Shown here: in pieces, positions 10,530 through 22,145 of the stretch
Layout: the number at the start of each line of letters is the position of its first letter
Position numbering within the stretch: position 1 is the first letter of the stretch
Assembly: GCA_007026445.1 (NCBI GenBank)
Contig: VDMD01000008.1
Location: forward strand, 62,001 to 126,000
DNA: 64,000 nt
Direction of reading: 5' to 3'
From: Schizophyllum amplum
Taxonomy: Eukaryota > Basidiomycota > Agaricomycetes > Agaricales > Schizophyllaceae
The notes under the pieces: generated by a model
What the model was told of the DNA's origin: nothing
What the model saw: the letters and a program-made list of their open reading frames with translations, nothing else
Databases searched by the model: none
Position numbers and translations under genes: made by a program

Positions 10530-12781
10530 TCACACCGCTCGGCTTCTTCCTAGCAAGTTCTGCCTTCTTATTATATTCAGCGTTAAGCCGCAAAACAAGC
10601 GTGTATACAGCGACGGCTTATTACCAGCCGTGCGCTTGTACGTGTTGTCGTTGTAAGACGTGTCTGCACGAAGCAGCATCTCCGCGCCTTCAGCGAACAT
10701 CGTAACAATGACGCGGAGGCCGTTGTCGTCGCTCATCGCATGAATATACGGGTGCTCGCAACCCTCTGCGCGTTCACGAGACATCATAGCGGAGACTCCC
10801 TCCCAGCCAAGTCCATGCGGATGGGCTTTTGTGCGTGCAGCGTGCACGATCTCGCGCTTCTTACGTGCATTACTGAGTCCGGGGTCGACAGCAGACGGCG
10901 GAAGAGAGCCAAATACATCGATTGTGGTCGGGGCTACAGAGAAAACTCATATGTAAAGCGACGAGTTGATGGAGTCCGATGTCGTACCCATGTCAACACG
11001 AAGCATAGTCTTGTCTGCTACTTTCTCCACCGCCTTCGTGTAGAGCTCGTGCCCAAGCGGCGTCAGCTTCGCCGGCGGAGGCGCAGGGTGATTGTGGGGT
11101 TTGTCCTGGAAGACGATAACTGCGCGACGGTCGCTTTCGTCCAAGGGAACATAGATAGTGCCCTTTACAGGACATTCGCGGTGCATCATGCGTCCTTGAA
11201 CGACCTTGTCGCCTTTGTCGATATGTGGGTAAGCTTAGCGTTAATTAGTACACAAATTAACAGGGCGAGAGCGAGCGGATACGTACGGCATAGCTTCGAA
11301 CCCTTCCCACCACTCCTCGGAAGCTGCATACGCGCGCACGGCTGCTTATCGGCCTCGATGAGTTCACGAGGGTCGAGCTGGCCTTGGTTCTTGAAGAGCG
11401 CCTGGACGATGCGCTCGCTGTAATGCCGAGGGATGGACATGAACCGATGGGTGCGCGGCGGATCTCCGACTGTCCAGCTCGAGCATCCGACGAAGCCGTG
11501 CTTGCCGTCGTAGTTTATGCCCTTCTTTGCAAAGGTACGGTACACCGCAGTCCCGTTGCAGCCAGGTTTGATGCACTTCTCGGTAATGCAGTCGTTATAG
11601 AATGTAATGGCGCGGGGTACAAGCGACTGGCCGGACTGCTCGCTGAGGTCCCGCTCGGTATTAAATAGCTCCCTCGTCTCGTCTTCCTGCACTTCAAAGC
11701 GCTCGTAACCGTCGAGAACATTCTGATCAAACTGGTCGCAGACATACACTCCGGAGCAGGCGAGTTCGACGAAGCCACACAAGACCCCGAGCGGCGCAAG
11801 GTGAACCTTCTTCGACTTGTTGTGCTTCGTTGTGAACGCGTCCTGATTCTGGGAAAGCGTGAATATGAGAGACAAGGCATCGAGAATGGAGACGTACAAA
11901 ACTCGTGATGAGCCATGGCAAACTGCGCAGAGCGCCCTTAGAATCACGATACTGGTGATGTTCGGTCTCGTTCGAAAGGTCTAGCGTGTACGCAAACGCG
12001 TCGCTCGTCCTGGGAATGTCGAAGTACGCTGGAGGGGCCGTGAGCGTGGTCATCTTGAGAACACGCTTCTGACGCGTTATCACAATGGGGTCGTCGGAGT
12101 CGTCGATCTCAATGACCGCCTTTTGCTTCTTCTTCTTGGGCTTGCGACGAGCCGGAGATTGGACGGGACTGACGATGACAATCTCATCACTGGCGGCTGT
12201 TGCCTGTCGCTTGCGTTTGTCGGTTTGCAGGGTAGGCATAGTCACGGTCTGGGGCGGCGAGTATTCGTCAAGATCAAGGGGAGGTAACGAAGGTTGCCGC
12301 CTCGGTGTAGAGCCCGGAGGAGACGAAGGAGGAAGCGAGGAGCTCGGGGCTCGCCAGGGCGTTACAGTAGATTTGGGCGTTGCAATAGCTTTCGGGGCTC
12401 GATAGGGCGTTACAGGCGATACAGTAGCTTTGCTGGCTCGGGAGAAAGTTGCCTTTGCCGGAGTGCGGTGGGCATCTTGCTCACTGGAAGTATTTGAGAT
12501 GGAGCGGAAGGGCGTGGAGCTGGTGCGAGGACGTTGCTGGGAGGCGGCAACGATCCAGTCGGTGAATTTGGCGAGGTCGATCCATTCTTCGGCGTTGTCG
12601 ACAGTAATCCTCTTCATCCTGATGATCGTAGGTGAGAATACCTGCGATTATGCGTTAGGCGGGCGTCAACAACGAGAACAGCACGCACCTCATCAATGTA
12701 ACGCTGAAGCATAGCGACTCCGCCGTTCTCCTCGAGGAGCGCAGCGAGATCCTCCAGGTCCTCCGGCGACAGTTCAGTCAT
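10530..12781 (-). CDS. Mutator-like transposase-related protein, truncated
   Basis: Five exons: complement of 12689-12781, 11898-12641, 11287-11848, 10988-11233 and 10530-10933. The introns are 47-54 nt with GTGCGT, GTACGT, GTACGT and GTACGA donors, and all phases agree (682 codons). The start is MTELSPEDLEDLA. Residues about 60-200 are Pro/Ser/Thr-rich with a basic RRKPKKKKQK signal and an acidic IEIDDSDD patch. A Cys/His-rich region follows (CIKPGCNG...FVGCSSW), then GRMMHRECPVKGTIYVP...PHNHPAPPPAKL, which resembles the WRKY-GCM1/FLYWCH-type zinc finger ahead of Mutator-like transposases. The next segment reaches LLRADTSYNDNTYKRT, the usual first-Asp region of the transposase core. The frame then runs into unrelated sequence and stops 29 codons later. 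The remaining catalytic core is missing, so it is probably inactive as a transposase; host use of the DNA-binding part is possible. Confidence 0.7.
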
Positions 12782-13282
12782 ATTGCAAAGGGCGAGAGCT
12801 TCAAAACACAGGCAAGGACGATGGCGGCGACGACGACGCGGTGGAAGGATGCAGGAATGATTGGCGCCCACGACGACACGTGCGCAACCCCGCTGGACAA
12901 ATAGACGCCATTAGATGAGTCAGCCAGCCAGGCCGCGCATGTCAGGACTTGCGCAAGTGACTTGCACTCGCGCGACTGGCGCCTACTTACTCCGATCACT
13001 TCCACTTTCGTGTTACTCACCTATACCCGTTCGACCAAAAGGGCAGCCTCGCCGGACGACCGGGCCGGCCTTCAATGTCAGATCGCTCTCTTTCACCGCC
13101 CTCGTGTGCGAGCAACGGCAAAGACATGTCGAGCAACGGCAAAGACATGTCGAGCGCACCGGCATCGGAATGTAAGAGCCTGAAGCTTGACACGGAACTT
13201 TGTCTGAATATTGTACCCAGCGCAGCGGCTTCAACGCGCCAGCGCCCTCATCGAACACGCGTCTTCGCTCACCAGTCGGCGG
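12782..13282. other. Spacer between Mutator-like gene and inverted structure
   Basis: This is the upstream region of the Mutator-like gene. It holds a 19 bp direct repeat in tandem (13123-13160, ATGTCGAGCAACGGCAAAGAC type). No gene recognised. Confidence 0.4.
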
Positions 13283-13349
13283 CATCCGTACGTCTACTTC
13301 ACTCGATGGGAATCCACGTTAAATGCCACGCACACACCCAGACCACCTG

Positions 13350-13900
13350 ATCTCCCAGACCACTGTGAATGGCGGCGCGCTCCGCGTGTCATGGTCGCAG
13401 AAGGCTCGCGTGTCATGGTCGCAGAAGGCGAAGATGGAATGGTGAGCATTCCGTCCGATCTCCCTTCAATCCCACGGGAGACTAATTCAACCCACGAATT
13501 GATCTTTTTCAACTTTCGCAGTGGCCGTATAGCTACGTGAGGAGGTTGTTGTATTCGTCGTACTGCGCTTAGTATGGACCGCACAGACTCCTGCGATGTC
13601 GGCACGATGCCTAACCAGACCAGAGATGGCCTCCCCATAGCCACTACTGAGGACAGCGGCGCGAGCTACGACGGTATTCGATGTAAGTTGGACGACTCGG
13701 TGCGCCTGCGTTACCTGCTGATCCGTTCACAGCATCGGGCAGCGCCTTTCACGATGCACCTGTCCTGGTTCTGTCTATCCTGACTCAGTGCCTGCGGACG
13801 GGACATACGTCGGCCTGAGATCGATGTCTTTGAAGATGCGACTCGAGCATCCGCTCGGGTGGCATATGCCGCGCCAGCTCATCATCCCCAGCTCAAATCG
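13350..13900 (+). pseudogene. KRE6/SKN1-like gene fragment, left copy
   Basis: KRE6/SKN1 proteins are membrane-anchored, GH16-like proteins needed for beta-1,6-glucan synthesis in the secretory pathway. Shards in plus orientation are TTVNGGALRVSWSQKA (13360-13410, with a short internal duplication), WPYSY (about 13522), DSCDVGTMPNQTRDGLPIA (about 13585-13640) followed by SYDG, and DGTYVG then, after a frame break, PEIDVFEDAT (about 13795-13840). In the family these blocks occur in this order around the catalytic region (WPYSYDSCDVGT...DGTYVGRSAPEIDVFE). Frameshifts, stops and missing exons make it non-functional. It points inwards, opposite to the right copy. Confidence 0.7.
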
Positions 13901-14165
13901 GTTCTATCTACCTGGATTCTACACCGAGGCCTGGACTTTACGCCGAGCCCTGGATTCTACGCCGAGGCCTGGATTCTACGCCGAGGCAAAACATAACGAG
14001 CGATACGCCCCAGGACGTAGGCAACAGACAGTTTCTGCAACCACAAAGCGTCGGACCAACAGGTCGGATCTTGCGTCGGTCCGTATACTTGGTGACACGC
14101 ACAGGAGACAGTTGTTGCGATAATACCTGACCTTGGGGGCGATAATACCTGGCCTTGAGGGTTCT

Positions 14166-14370
14166 TTCTTTGCCTTTGTTGCTCATCTGAATCATCTTTG
14201 CCTTTGTTGCTCATCATCTTTCGCTTTGTTGCTCATCATCTTTCGCTTTGTTGCTCATCATCTTTGGGCCACATCGATCGTCCTCTTTGGCAACACCACT
14301 CATCATCTTCGTCCACATCGCTCATGCATCATCTTCGCCCACATCGCTCATGCATCATCTTCGTCCACCC
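14166..14370. repeat. Minisatellites ATCTTTCGCTTTGTTGCTC and 26 bp neighbour
   Basis: About four units of a 21-22 bp repeat (14166-14262) are followed by a 26 bp repeat around GCTCATGCATCATCTTCG (about 14300-14370). Diverged complements lie at about 29900-30050. Confidence 0.7.
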
Positions 14371-14726
14371 CGCTCGTTTTTTTTCGTCACGTCCCTTTTG
14401 TCTCTCCTACCGCATCCCTCATCTTCCACACTTCCCCGTTGGTTTGCTCTCGATTGCAACGCTCGTCTCCCTTTTCGCTCATTTTCCCCGTCGCTCATTT
14501 TCCCGTTGCTCATCTTCCTCGTTGCTCATCTTCCTCGTCGCTCGTCTGCCTTGTCGCCTATATTTTCCACGCCGCATCACCCATAATCTCCACCCCGCAT
14601 CGCTCGTATCCTCTACCTCACCCATCCACGTCACTTGTCTCTTACCATACTTGTTGTAGGCCAACTCGAGTCTCATTGCTTCGCGGACCCCTTTGCATGC
14701 TCATTTTGTATTTGTTTCTTCGTCTT

Positions 14727-15100
14727 CGTGCCTTTAGCCTGCATTCGTGCCTTTAGCCTGCATTCGCGCCTTTAGCCTGCATTCGCGCCTTTAGCCTCGT
14801 GCCTTCGTCTTCGTCCTGTCCTCCTCTCTTCGTCTTTACTCCTTGTGCATTCGTCCCCGTTCCTCCTGGATTCGTCCTTAGTCCTCGTGTCTTCGCATCC
14901 TGCCTCCGTCTTCGCATCCTGCCTCCGTCTTCACATCCTACCTCCGTCTTCGCATCCTACCTCTGCTCGTTCTCCTGCCTACACCTCCGCATCCTGCCTA
15001 CACCTCCGCAACCTGCCTCCGCCTCCGCATACTGCCTCCACTTCCGCATCCTGCCTCCACTTCCGCATCCTGCCTCCACCTCCGCATCCTGCCTTCGCTC
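14727..15100. repeat. 19 bp and 18-19 bp minisatellites
   Basis: Four units of GTGCCTTTAGCCTGCATTC (14727-14797) are followed by about eleven diverged units of TTCGCATCCTGCCTCCGTC (about 14888-15095). Complementary diverged units occur at about 28690-28810. Confidence 0.75.
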
Positions 15101-15175
15101 CCCTGCCGAGTTCTCGTTCGTGCGCACCCCTTCCCTCGTTCGCGTGCCCCTTCCCTCGTTCGCGTGCTCCTTCCT

Positions 15176-15445
15176 TCATTTGTGTTTACCTTCCTTCACT
15201 CGTGTTTACCTTCCTTCACTCGTGTTTACCTTCCTTCACTCGTGTTTACCTTCCTTCATTTGTGTATACCCTCTCCCTCGTGTTTACCTTCCTTCACTCG
15301 TGTTTACCTTCCCTCATCCGTGTCTACCTCTCCCTCATCCGCGTCTACCTCTCCCTCGTCCGCGTCTACCTCACCCTCGTCCGCGTCTACCTCACTCTCG
15401 TCCGCATCTACCTCACTCTCGTCCGTGTCTACCTCACCCTCATTC
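15176..15445. repeat. 20 bp CACTCGTGTTTACCTT and 21 bp CGTCCGCGTCTACC arrays
   Basis: Two adjoining arrays of about seven units each. The 21 bp unit CCTCGTCCGCGTCTACCTCAC is the exact complement of the unit at 28270-28385, which is among the clearest arm-to-arm matches. Confidence 0.85.
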
Positions 15446-15484
15446 ATTCGCACTCCCGCAATATGGACGTGTCCCTTTGAGTTG

Positions 15485-16330
15485 AACGTGTAGCATTCAG
15501 GGCTATGAAAGTGTAGCATTCAGGGCTATGAAAGCGTATGTACCACCACCAGGCTATCAAAGCGTACCACCAAGCTATCGGCATGCATGACGCGCGCGCA
15601 TCCGCCCAATCCGCAAGCGCGTGTCCGCCCAATCCGCCCGCCCGAGCCATCCGCCCGCCCGAGCCATCCCTCCCTTCCCTCCCTTCCCTCCCTTCCCCCG
15701 CTCCCTCGCCCGCACGAGCCATCCGCCCGCGAGTGCGTGTCCGCCCGCCCGAGCCATCCGCCCCGCCCGAGCCATCCGCCCGCCCGCCCGAGCCCGCGAG
15801 TGTGTCGAGAACGCGCGATGTAGGGTCGAGAACGCGCGATGTAGGCTCGAGAAATGGCGATGTGGCGATAGGGTACGAGGGGACGTGATGTGGCGATGTA
15901 GGGTCGGGAACGCGCGATGTACTTAGGGTCGAGAAATGGCGACCGTAGTGTCGGGAACGCGGGATGTGATGTGGCCTCAAGGTGCGAGGGGACGGAGGGG
16001 GAGCTGGAGGGAGAGGGCGGGGAGGGAGGGAGAGGGCGAGGGAGAGGGCGCCCGGCGAGTGCGAGGGAAAGGGAGAGGGTGGGAGGAAAGGAGGGGGGAA
16101 GCAGTCGTCGTCCGGGTACTCATCGCGGCGTCTACCTCGAGCTCGAATCGGGCGTCGTTGGCGAGCTCGGATCGGGCGTCGTTGTCGAGCTCGAATCGGG
16201 CGGCGTCTACCTCGGATCGGGCGGCGTCGAGCTCGAAGCGGGCGTCGTTGTCTACCTCGCCCCCCATCGCCCGTCGCCCCCCAGCCCCCCTTCGCCCCCC
16301 TCACCCCCTTTCGCCCGCCTCGCATCGTGT
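15485..16330. repeat. Mixed short repeats, inner left arm
   Basis: Two units of a 23 bp repeat (GTGTAGCATTCAGGGCTATGA) lie at 15488-15536. GAGCCATCCGCCCGCCC words follow to about 15800, and GTCGAGAACGCGCGATGTAG words to about 15960. The first GTCGTTGTCGAGCTCGAATCGGGC words are at 16130-16260. Confidence 0.65.
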
Positions 16331-17430
16331 GGCATCGTCCCTCCCTCTCCCTTCCCTCGCCTTCCTCCTCCATCGCCCGTTGCCTCCTCTTCCTCCCTCC
16401 CTTCCCTTCCCTCTCCACCACCTCCCTCTTCGCCCCCATCGCCCCTTTCGCCCTCCCTCGATGCGCTCCACCCCCTCGCCCGTCGCCTCCCTCCTCCCCT
16501 CCCGACTTCGCCTTCTCATCGCCTCTTGCGGGCGGGTGTAAAAAAGAGGAAAGGGAGGAAGAGGCGGGGGGGAGGGGAAGAGGAAGGATGCAGAAAGAGG
16601 GGATGAGGGGAAGAGGCGGGGAAGAGGGGAAGAGGCGGGGAGGGGACGGGGGTTGGGAGCGCCGTCCCGCCTCCCATCGCCTCCCATCATCCCTCCCTCC
16701 AGTCGCATCATCCCTCACCTCGCCCCTCACGCCTTACGCGCCCCTCGGCGCCCGACGCCCCTGGAGCCCCCCCTCGCCCCCTCGCCCTTGTCGCCCCCTC
16801 CCCTCCCGACCACGCCCGCGCCCCTCGCCTCCCCCTTCCCTCCCTTCCATCCCTTCCCTCCCTTCCCTTCCCTCCCTTCCCTCCCCCCTAGACGCCCCCT
16901 TGCCTTTCTCGCCGCGCCTTACGCGCTCCCTCCTCCTCCTCCGCCTACCCTCGCCCGTCGCCCCTCTGTCCCTCCCTCCCTTCCCTCCTCCCCTCTCACC
17001 CCGCTCCCTCCTCCTCGCCTTCAGCTCTGCCTATCCCGACCACGCCCCTCCCCCTTCGCCCTCACGCCTTACGCCTTACGCGTCCCTAGGTCCCTCCCCC
17101 TCGATGCGCTCCCTCGCCTCCTGGTCTACCTCGGATCGGGCGGCGCTGCCTCCCTCGCCTCCTGGTCCCTCACGCCCCCTAGGTCCCTCCTCCCCTTCCC
17201 TCCCTTCCCTCCCTTCCCTCGCCTCCTGGTCCCTCGCCCACTTCGCCCTTCTCCACCCCCCTCGATGCGCTCCCTCGCCTCCTGGTCCTCCGCCATCATG
17301 TACGTCCTTCGCCATCTTGTACGCCTTACGCGCTATTAGGCACGTCCTTCGCCGTCCTATACGTCCTTAGTCACTCGCTCGTTACTCATCGCGTCGTCGT
17401 CTACCTCATCGCTCCCGTCCCCTTCGCGTC
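16330..17430. repeat. C-rich low-complexity block
   Basis: Dense CCCTCGCCC and CCCTTCCCTCC words with recurring CTCGATGCGCTCCCTCGCC. The long open frames here, on both strands, follow from the near absence of A/T-rich stops and show no protein-like composition. No gene. Confidence 0.7.
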
Positions 17431-19060
17431 GTTGTCGGGCTCGAATCGGGCGTCGTTGTCGCTCCCGTCCTCTCCTGACATCGTCCCTCCTCGAATCGAG
17501 CGGGCGGGCGTCGTCGATTTCGTCGGAGGCGAATCGGGCGGCGTCATCGAGGGCGAAGCAGGTGGCGTCGTCGAGCCCGAAGCGGGCGTCGTCGAGCTCG
17601 AATCGGGCGTCGTCGTCTACCTCGCATCGCGTTGCGTCGTCTACCTCCCTCGCGTTGCGTCGTCGTCGATTTCGAATCGAGCGGCGGCGTCTACCTCGAA
17701 TCAGGCGTCGTCGTCGAGCTCGAATCAGGCGTCGTTGTCGAGCCCGAATCGGGCGTCGTCTACCTCGAGCTCGAATCAGGCGGGGCGTCTACCTCGAATC
17801 GAGCGTCGTCGTCGAGCCCGAATCGGGCGGTGTCGCCCCACTCGCCTCGGATCGGGCGTCGCCCCCTCGTCCTACGCCCCTCGTCGTCCGGGTACGCGTC
17901 GTCGTCGAGGGCGAAGCAGGCGTCGTCGGAGGCGAATCGAGCGGGTGTCGTTGTCGAGCTCGAATCGGGCGTCGTTGTCGAGCTCGAATCGGGCGTCGCT
18001 GTCGAGCCCGAAGCGGGTGTCGGTGTAGAGCTCGGATCGGGTGGCGGTGTCGAGCTCGAATCGGGCGTCGTTGTCTACCTCCCTCGAATCGGGCGTCGTC
18101 GTCGAGCCCGAAGCAGGCGATGTCGAGCTCCCTCGAAGCGGGCGTCGTCCCGCCTCTCATCGCGTTGCGTCGTCCCGCCTCCCATCGCGTTGCGTCGTCG
18201 AGCTCGAATCGGGCGGCGTCGTCGTCTACCTCGGATCGGGCGTCGTCGTCTACCTCGAATCAGGCGTCGTCTACCTCGAATCGGGCGTCGTCGTCGAGCT
18301 CGGATCGGGTGGCGTCATCTACCTCCCATCGGGCGGCGTTGTCGAGGGAGAGGCTAGTGATGTCGTTGTCGAGCTCGAAGCGGGCGTCGTCGTCTCCGTC
18401 TCCCACGAATCGCGTTGCGTCGTCCGCCTCTCATCGCGTTGCGTCGTCGTCGAGCCCGAAGCAGGCGTCGGGCGTCGTCGACCTCGAATCAGGTGGCAGC
18501 GTCGTCTACCTCGAAGCGGGCGTCGGGCGTCGTCGACCTCGAAATCGAATCAGGCGTCGTCGTCGAGCTCGAATCGGGCGTCGATGTCGAGGGCGAAGCA
18601 GGCGTCGTCGTCTACCTCCCTCGAATCGGGCGTCGTCGAGCTCGGATCAGGCGTCGTTGTCGAGCCCGAATCGAGCGTCGTCGTCGAGCCCGAATCGAGC
18701 GTCGTTACCGAGCTCGAATCGGCCGGTGTCGAGCTCGGATCAGGCGTCGTCTACTTACCTCGAATCGGGCGTCGTCGAGCCCGAATCGGGTGGCGTCGTC
18801 GACCTCGAATCGGGCGGGTGGCGTCGAGCCCGAATCGGGCGACGTTGGCGAAGGCGAATCAGGCGTCGTTGTCTACTTACCTCGAAGCGGGCGGCGTCGT
18901 CGAGCCCGGATCGGGCGTCGTCGTCGAGCCCGAATCGGGCGGGGCGTCGTCGAGCCCGAATCGGGCGTCGTCGTCGACCTCGAATCGGGCGGGCGTCGTC
19001 GTCGAAGCGGGCGTCGGGCGGTGTCGAGGGCGAAGCGGGCGGGCGTCGTCGACCTCGTGT
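17430..19060. repeat. GTCGTCGAGCTCGAATCGGGC minisatellite, first block
   Basis: About 80 diverged units of an 18-24 bp repeat built from GTCGTC, GAGCTCGAATC or GAGCCCGAATC and GGGC. TCTACCTCGAATC and CTCATCGCGTTGCGTCGTC variants are mixed in. It encodes only repetitive Arg/Ser/Val peptides in all frames. Confidence 0.85.
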
Positions 19061-20565
19061 CCCTCGCCCCTCGCCTTCCTCGCCCCTTTCGCCCCCACTC
19101 TCCCCTCCTCCCTCGCCCCTCTGGGCCCTCGCCCACTTCGCCCCCTCCCCCTCCCCCTCCCTTCCCGCCCTTCTCCACCCCCTTCCCACTTCGCCCACTT
19201 CGCCCGACCACGCCCGCGGCCCCCGCCCCCATCGCCCCTCACGCCTCCCTCCCCCGCTGCATCCCTCGCCTTACGCGCTCCCTCGCCCCTCGTATCATCC
19301 CATCGCCCCCGACCCCCCTTTCCCCTTCCCCCCATCGCCCTCCTCGCAGGCCCTCGCCCACTTCGCCCCCTCGCCCTCTCCCTCCCTTCCCTCCCTTCCC
19401 TCCCTTCCCTCCCTTCCCTCCCTTCCCTCCCTTCCCTCCCTTCCCTCCCTTCCCTCCCTTCCCTCCCTTCCCTCCCTTCCCTCCCTTCCCTCCCTTCCCT
19501 CCCTTCCCTCCCTTCCCTCCCTTCCCTCCCTTCCCTCCCTTCCCTCCCTTCCCTCCCTTCCCTCCCTTCCCTCCCTTCCCTCCCTTCCCTCCCTTCCTCC
19601 TTTCCCCCTCCTCCTCCTTCCCTCCCCCCTCCCCCCCTCCCTCCCTTCCCTCCCTTCCCTCCCTTCCCTCCCTTCCCTCCCTTCCCTCCCTTCCCTCCCT
19701 TCCCTCCCTTCCCTCTATCCCCTCCTCTCCCTCGCCCTCGCCCCTCGCCCTCCACCGCCTACCCTCCCTTCCCTCACCCCCTCACCACCCTTCTCCCTCC
19801 CCTTCGCCCCTCTTCGCCTTCGCACCCCCCTCCCATCGCGTTGCGCCTTTCCCCCCTCGCCCTCCGCCCCTCCCGACCACGCCCCTCCCCCGCTCCTTCG
19901 CCTCCTGGTCCCTCGCTCCCTTTCGCCCTCCTTCGCCCCCTCGATGCGCTCCCTCGCCTCCCGGTCCCTCGCCTCCCGGTCCCTTCCCTCCCTAGCCCTC
20001 ATCCACCCTAGCCCCCCGAGGTCCCTCTGGGCCCTCTCGCCTCTCGCAGGCCGCTCTACCCTTCTGCCCCCGACCCCACTTCGCCCTTCTCCACCCCGAG
20101 CCATCTTGTACGCCCTTCGCCATCTTGTACGTCCTTCGTCACTCGCCCCTCTGGGCCCTCGCCCTCCCCCTCGCCCCCCTCGCCCCATCGCCCCCTTTCG
20201 CCTCCCCTTCTCACCCTTCGCTCCCTTCCCTCCCTTCCCTCCCTTCCCTCGCCTTCCTCGCCTACGCCCTCGCCCTCGACTTCTTTCGCCTCTCCCCTTC
20301 CCTCCCTTCCCTCCCCTCGCCTCCTGGTCCCTCACCCCCCTCGCCTCCTGGTCCCTCGCCCCTCACTCCCCTCCCTTCGCGCCTCTCCCCGCCCCCTCTT
20401 TCCCGCTGCGCCCCCTCGCCCTCGTCGCCCGGCGCCTCGCCATCTTGTACGCCCTTCGCCGTCCTATACGTCCTTCGTCACTCGCGCCAGGGTCCCTCTG
20501 CTCGTTACTCATCGCGCCAGGGTCCCTCTGCTCGTTTACTCATCGCTCCCGTCCCCTTCGCGTCG
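19060..20565. repeat. C-rich low-complexity block enclosing the 9 bp arrays
   Basis: CCCTCGCCC-type words resembling 16330-17430, with shared phrases such as CTCGCCTCCTGGTCCCTCGCC and CATCTTGTACGCCCTTCGCC. The two blocks therefore look like copies of one larger unit. No gene. Confidence 0.7.
19377..19715. repeat. (CTTCCCTCC)n arrays
   Basis: About 24 nearly perfect 9 bp units (19377-19595), a short interruption, then about eight more (19638-19715). The plus strand is pure pyrimidine, so the region could form triplex DNA. Confidence 0.95.
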
Positions 20566-21470
20566 TCGTCTACCTCGTTACTCATCGCAGCGTCGAGTTC
20601 GGATCGCGTGGCGTCGTCGTCGAGCTCGAATCGAGCGTCGTCTACCTCATCGCTCCCGTCCCCTTCGCGGCGTCTACCACGAATCGGGCGGCGTCGTCCC
20701 GCCTCTCATCGGGCGGGCGTCGTCTACCTCGAATCGGGCGTCGTCGAGCTCGGATCGGGCGTCGGCGTCTACCTCGGATCGGGCGTCGACCTCGAATCGG
20801 GCGTCGGTGTCGAGCTCGAATCAGGCGTCGTCGTCGAGGGCGAATCGGGCGACGTCGGCGTCGAGCTCGAATCGGGCGGGCGGCGTCGAGCTCGAATCGG
20901 GCGTCGTCGTCCGGGTACGCGGCGTCGAGGGGGAGGCTAGTGATGTCGAGCTCGAAGCGGGCGATGTCGTCGTCGAGCTCTCATCGAGCGTCGGTGTCGA
21001 GCTCGAAGCGGGCGGCGACGTCTATCGGGCGTCGGGCGTCCTCGTCGAGCTCGAAGCAGTTGGCGTCGTCTACCTCAAATCGGGCGGCGTCGTCTACCTC
21101 CCTCTCATCGCGTTGCGTCTACCTCCCTCGAATCAGGCGTCGTTGTCGAGCCCGAAGCGGGCGTCGGCGTCGAGCTCGGATCGGGCGTTGTCGTCTACTT
21201 ACCTCGAATCGGGCGTCGTCGTCGAGCTCAAAATCGAAGCGGGTGGCGTCGTCTACCTCGAATCAGGCGTCGCCGTCTACCTCGGATCAGGCGTCGTCGT
21301 CGAGCTCGAATCAGGCGTCGTTATCGAGCCCGAATCGGGCGTCTACCTCCCTCGAATCGGGCGGGCGTCGTTGTCGAGCTCGAATCGGACGGCGGCGTTG
21401 TCGAGCTCGAAGCAGGTGGCGTCGAGCTCGAATCGGGCGTCGAGCCCGAAGCGGGCGTCGTTGTGGAGGG
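20565..21470. repeat. GTCGTCGAGCTCGAATCGGGC minisatellite, second block
   Basis: The same unit family as 17430-19060, about 45 copies. The order C-rich block, then this array, is repeated twice, which suggests a higher-order duplication of several kb. Confidence 0.85.
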
Positions 21471-22145
21471 GGGGTGGATAGAGGGGAAGAGCGTGCGAAG
21501 AGGGTGAGTAAGGGAGGAGTACAAGGAGTAAGGCTGCAAGGAGGTGGATGAGTGTGGGGAGTATGCGAGGAGTGTGTTGACGGGTGTATGCGAGGAGTAT
21601 GGGAGCGGTGTATGCGAGGAGTATGGGAGCGGGTGTATGCGAGGGGGAGGGAGCGGGTGGATGGGGGGGAAGAGGGGAGGGTGGATAGAGGGTGAGAGAG
21701 AGTGAGTGGAGGAGAGGGGTGGATGGATGGACATATATATATGCGGCAAGCGGCGAGTGGATGCGTGGGTGGATAAATGGATATATGCGGTGTACAAGGG
21801 GAGAGCGTCGAGTAAATGGAGGGGAAGAGCGTTAGATGGGTGGACGGAGGGAATAGCGCCGTGATTGCGAGCGCCGTAATTGCGAGCAGACGTGGTTGCA
21901 AGGAGACCTGGTAACGAGCTGTGGGTTCGTAAGCAGCCCGGTATCTGCTTCAATAAAAGGAAAGACGTGCACGGACGACGCACCAGCGTGTGTGCGGTGA
22001 CGAGGGCTCTTTTGAAGCGGTCCCAGGGCCGACGCGATGGAGCGGTCAGCGCATCCGGCGGTTGTAACTTGGAGGCTCTCCCGAGGCGTGGCGATGTAGG
22101 CTTTCCCGAGGCAGGGCACGAGAGAAGGTCGTAGTTGTCCGCGTC
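21470..22145. repeat. G-rich transition zone with 24 bp words
   Basis: Composition switches here from C-rich to G-rich on the plus strand. GCGAGGAGTATGGGAGCGG words recur at 21560-21660. From about 21850 to 22140 the sequence is less repetitive; no gene recognised. Confidence 0.55.

Larger units (their letters stand above)
13283..15660 (+). repeat. Left arm of the inverted structure
   Basis: This is the inverted counterpart of about 27590-31110. Its outer 600 bp holds KRE6-like exon shards. The inner part is a run of 18-26 bp minisatellites whose units reappear reverse-complemented on the right. The two arms have diverged and differ in copy number; the right arm is longer. Confidence 0.65.

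Noticed and set aside
15444..16730. A 428-codon minus-strand open frame
   Set aside because: Same low-complexity cause; no domain, no start context, overlaps equally long plus-strand frames.
17562..21551. A 1,329-codon plus-strand open frame
   Set aside because: It runs through minisatellites and (CTTCCCTCC)n, has (SLP)n and Arg/Ser repeats only, and similar long frames exist on the other strand and in other frames. Lack of stops follows from base composition.
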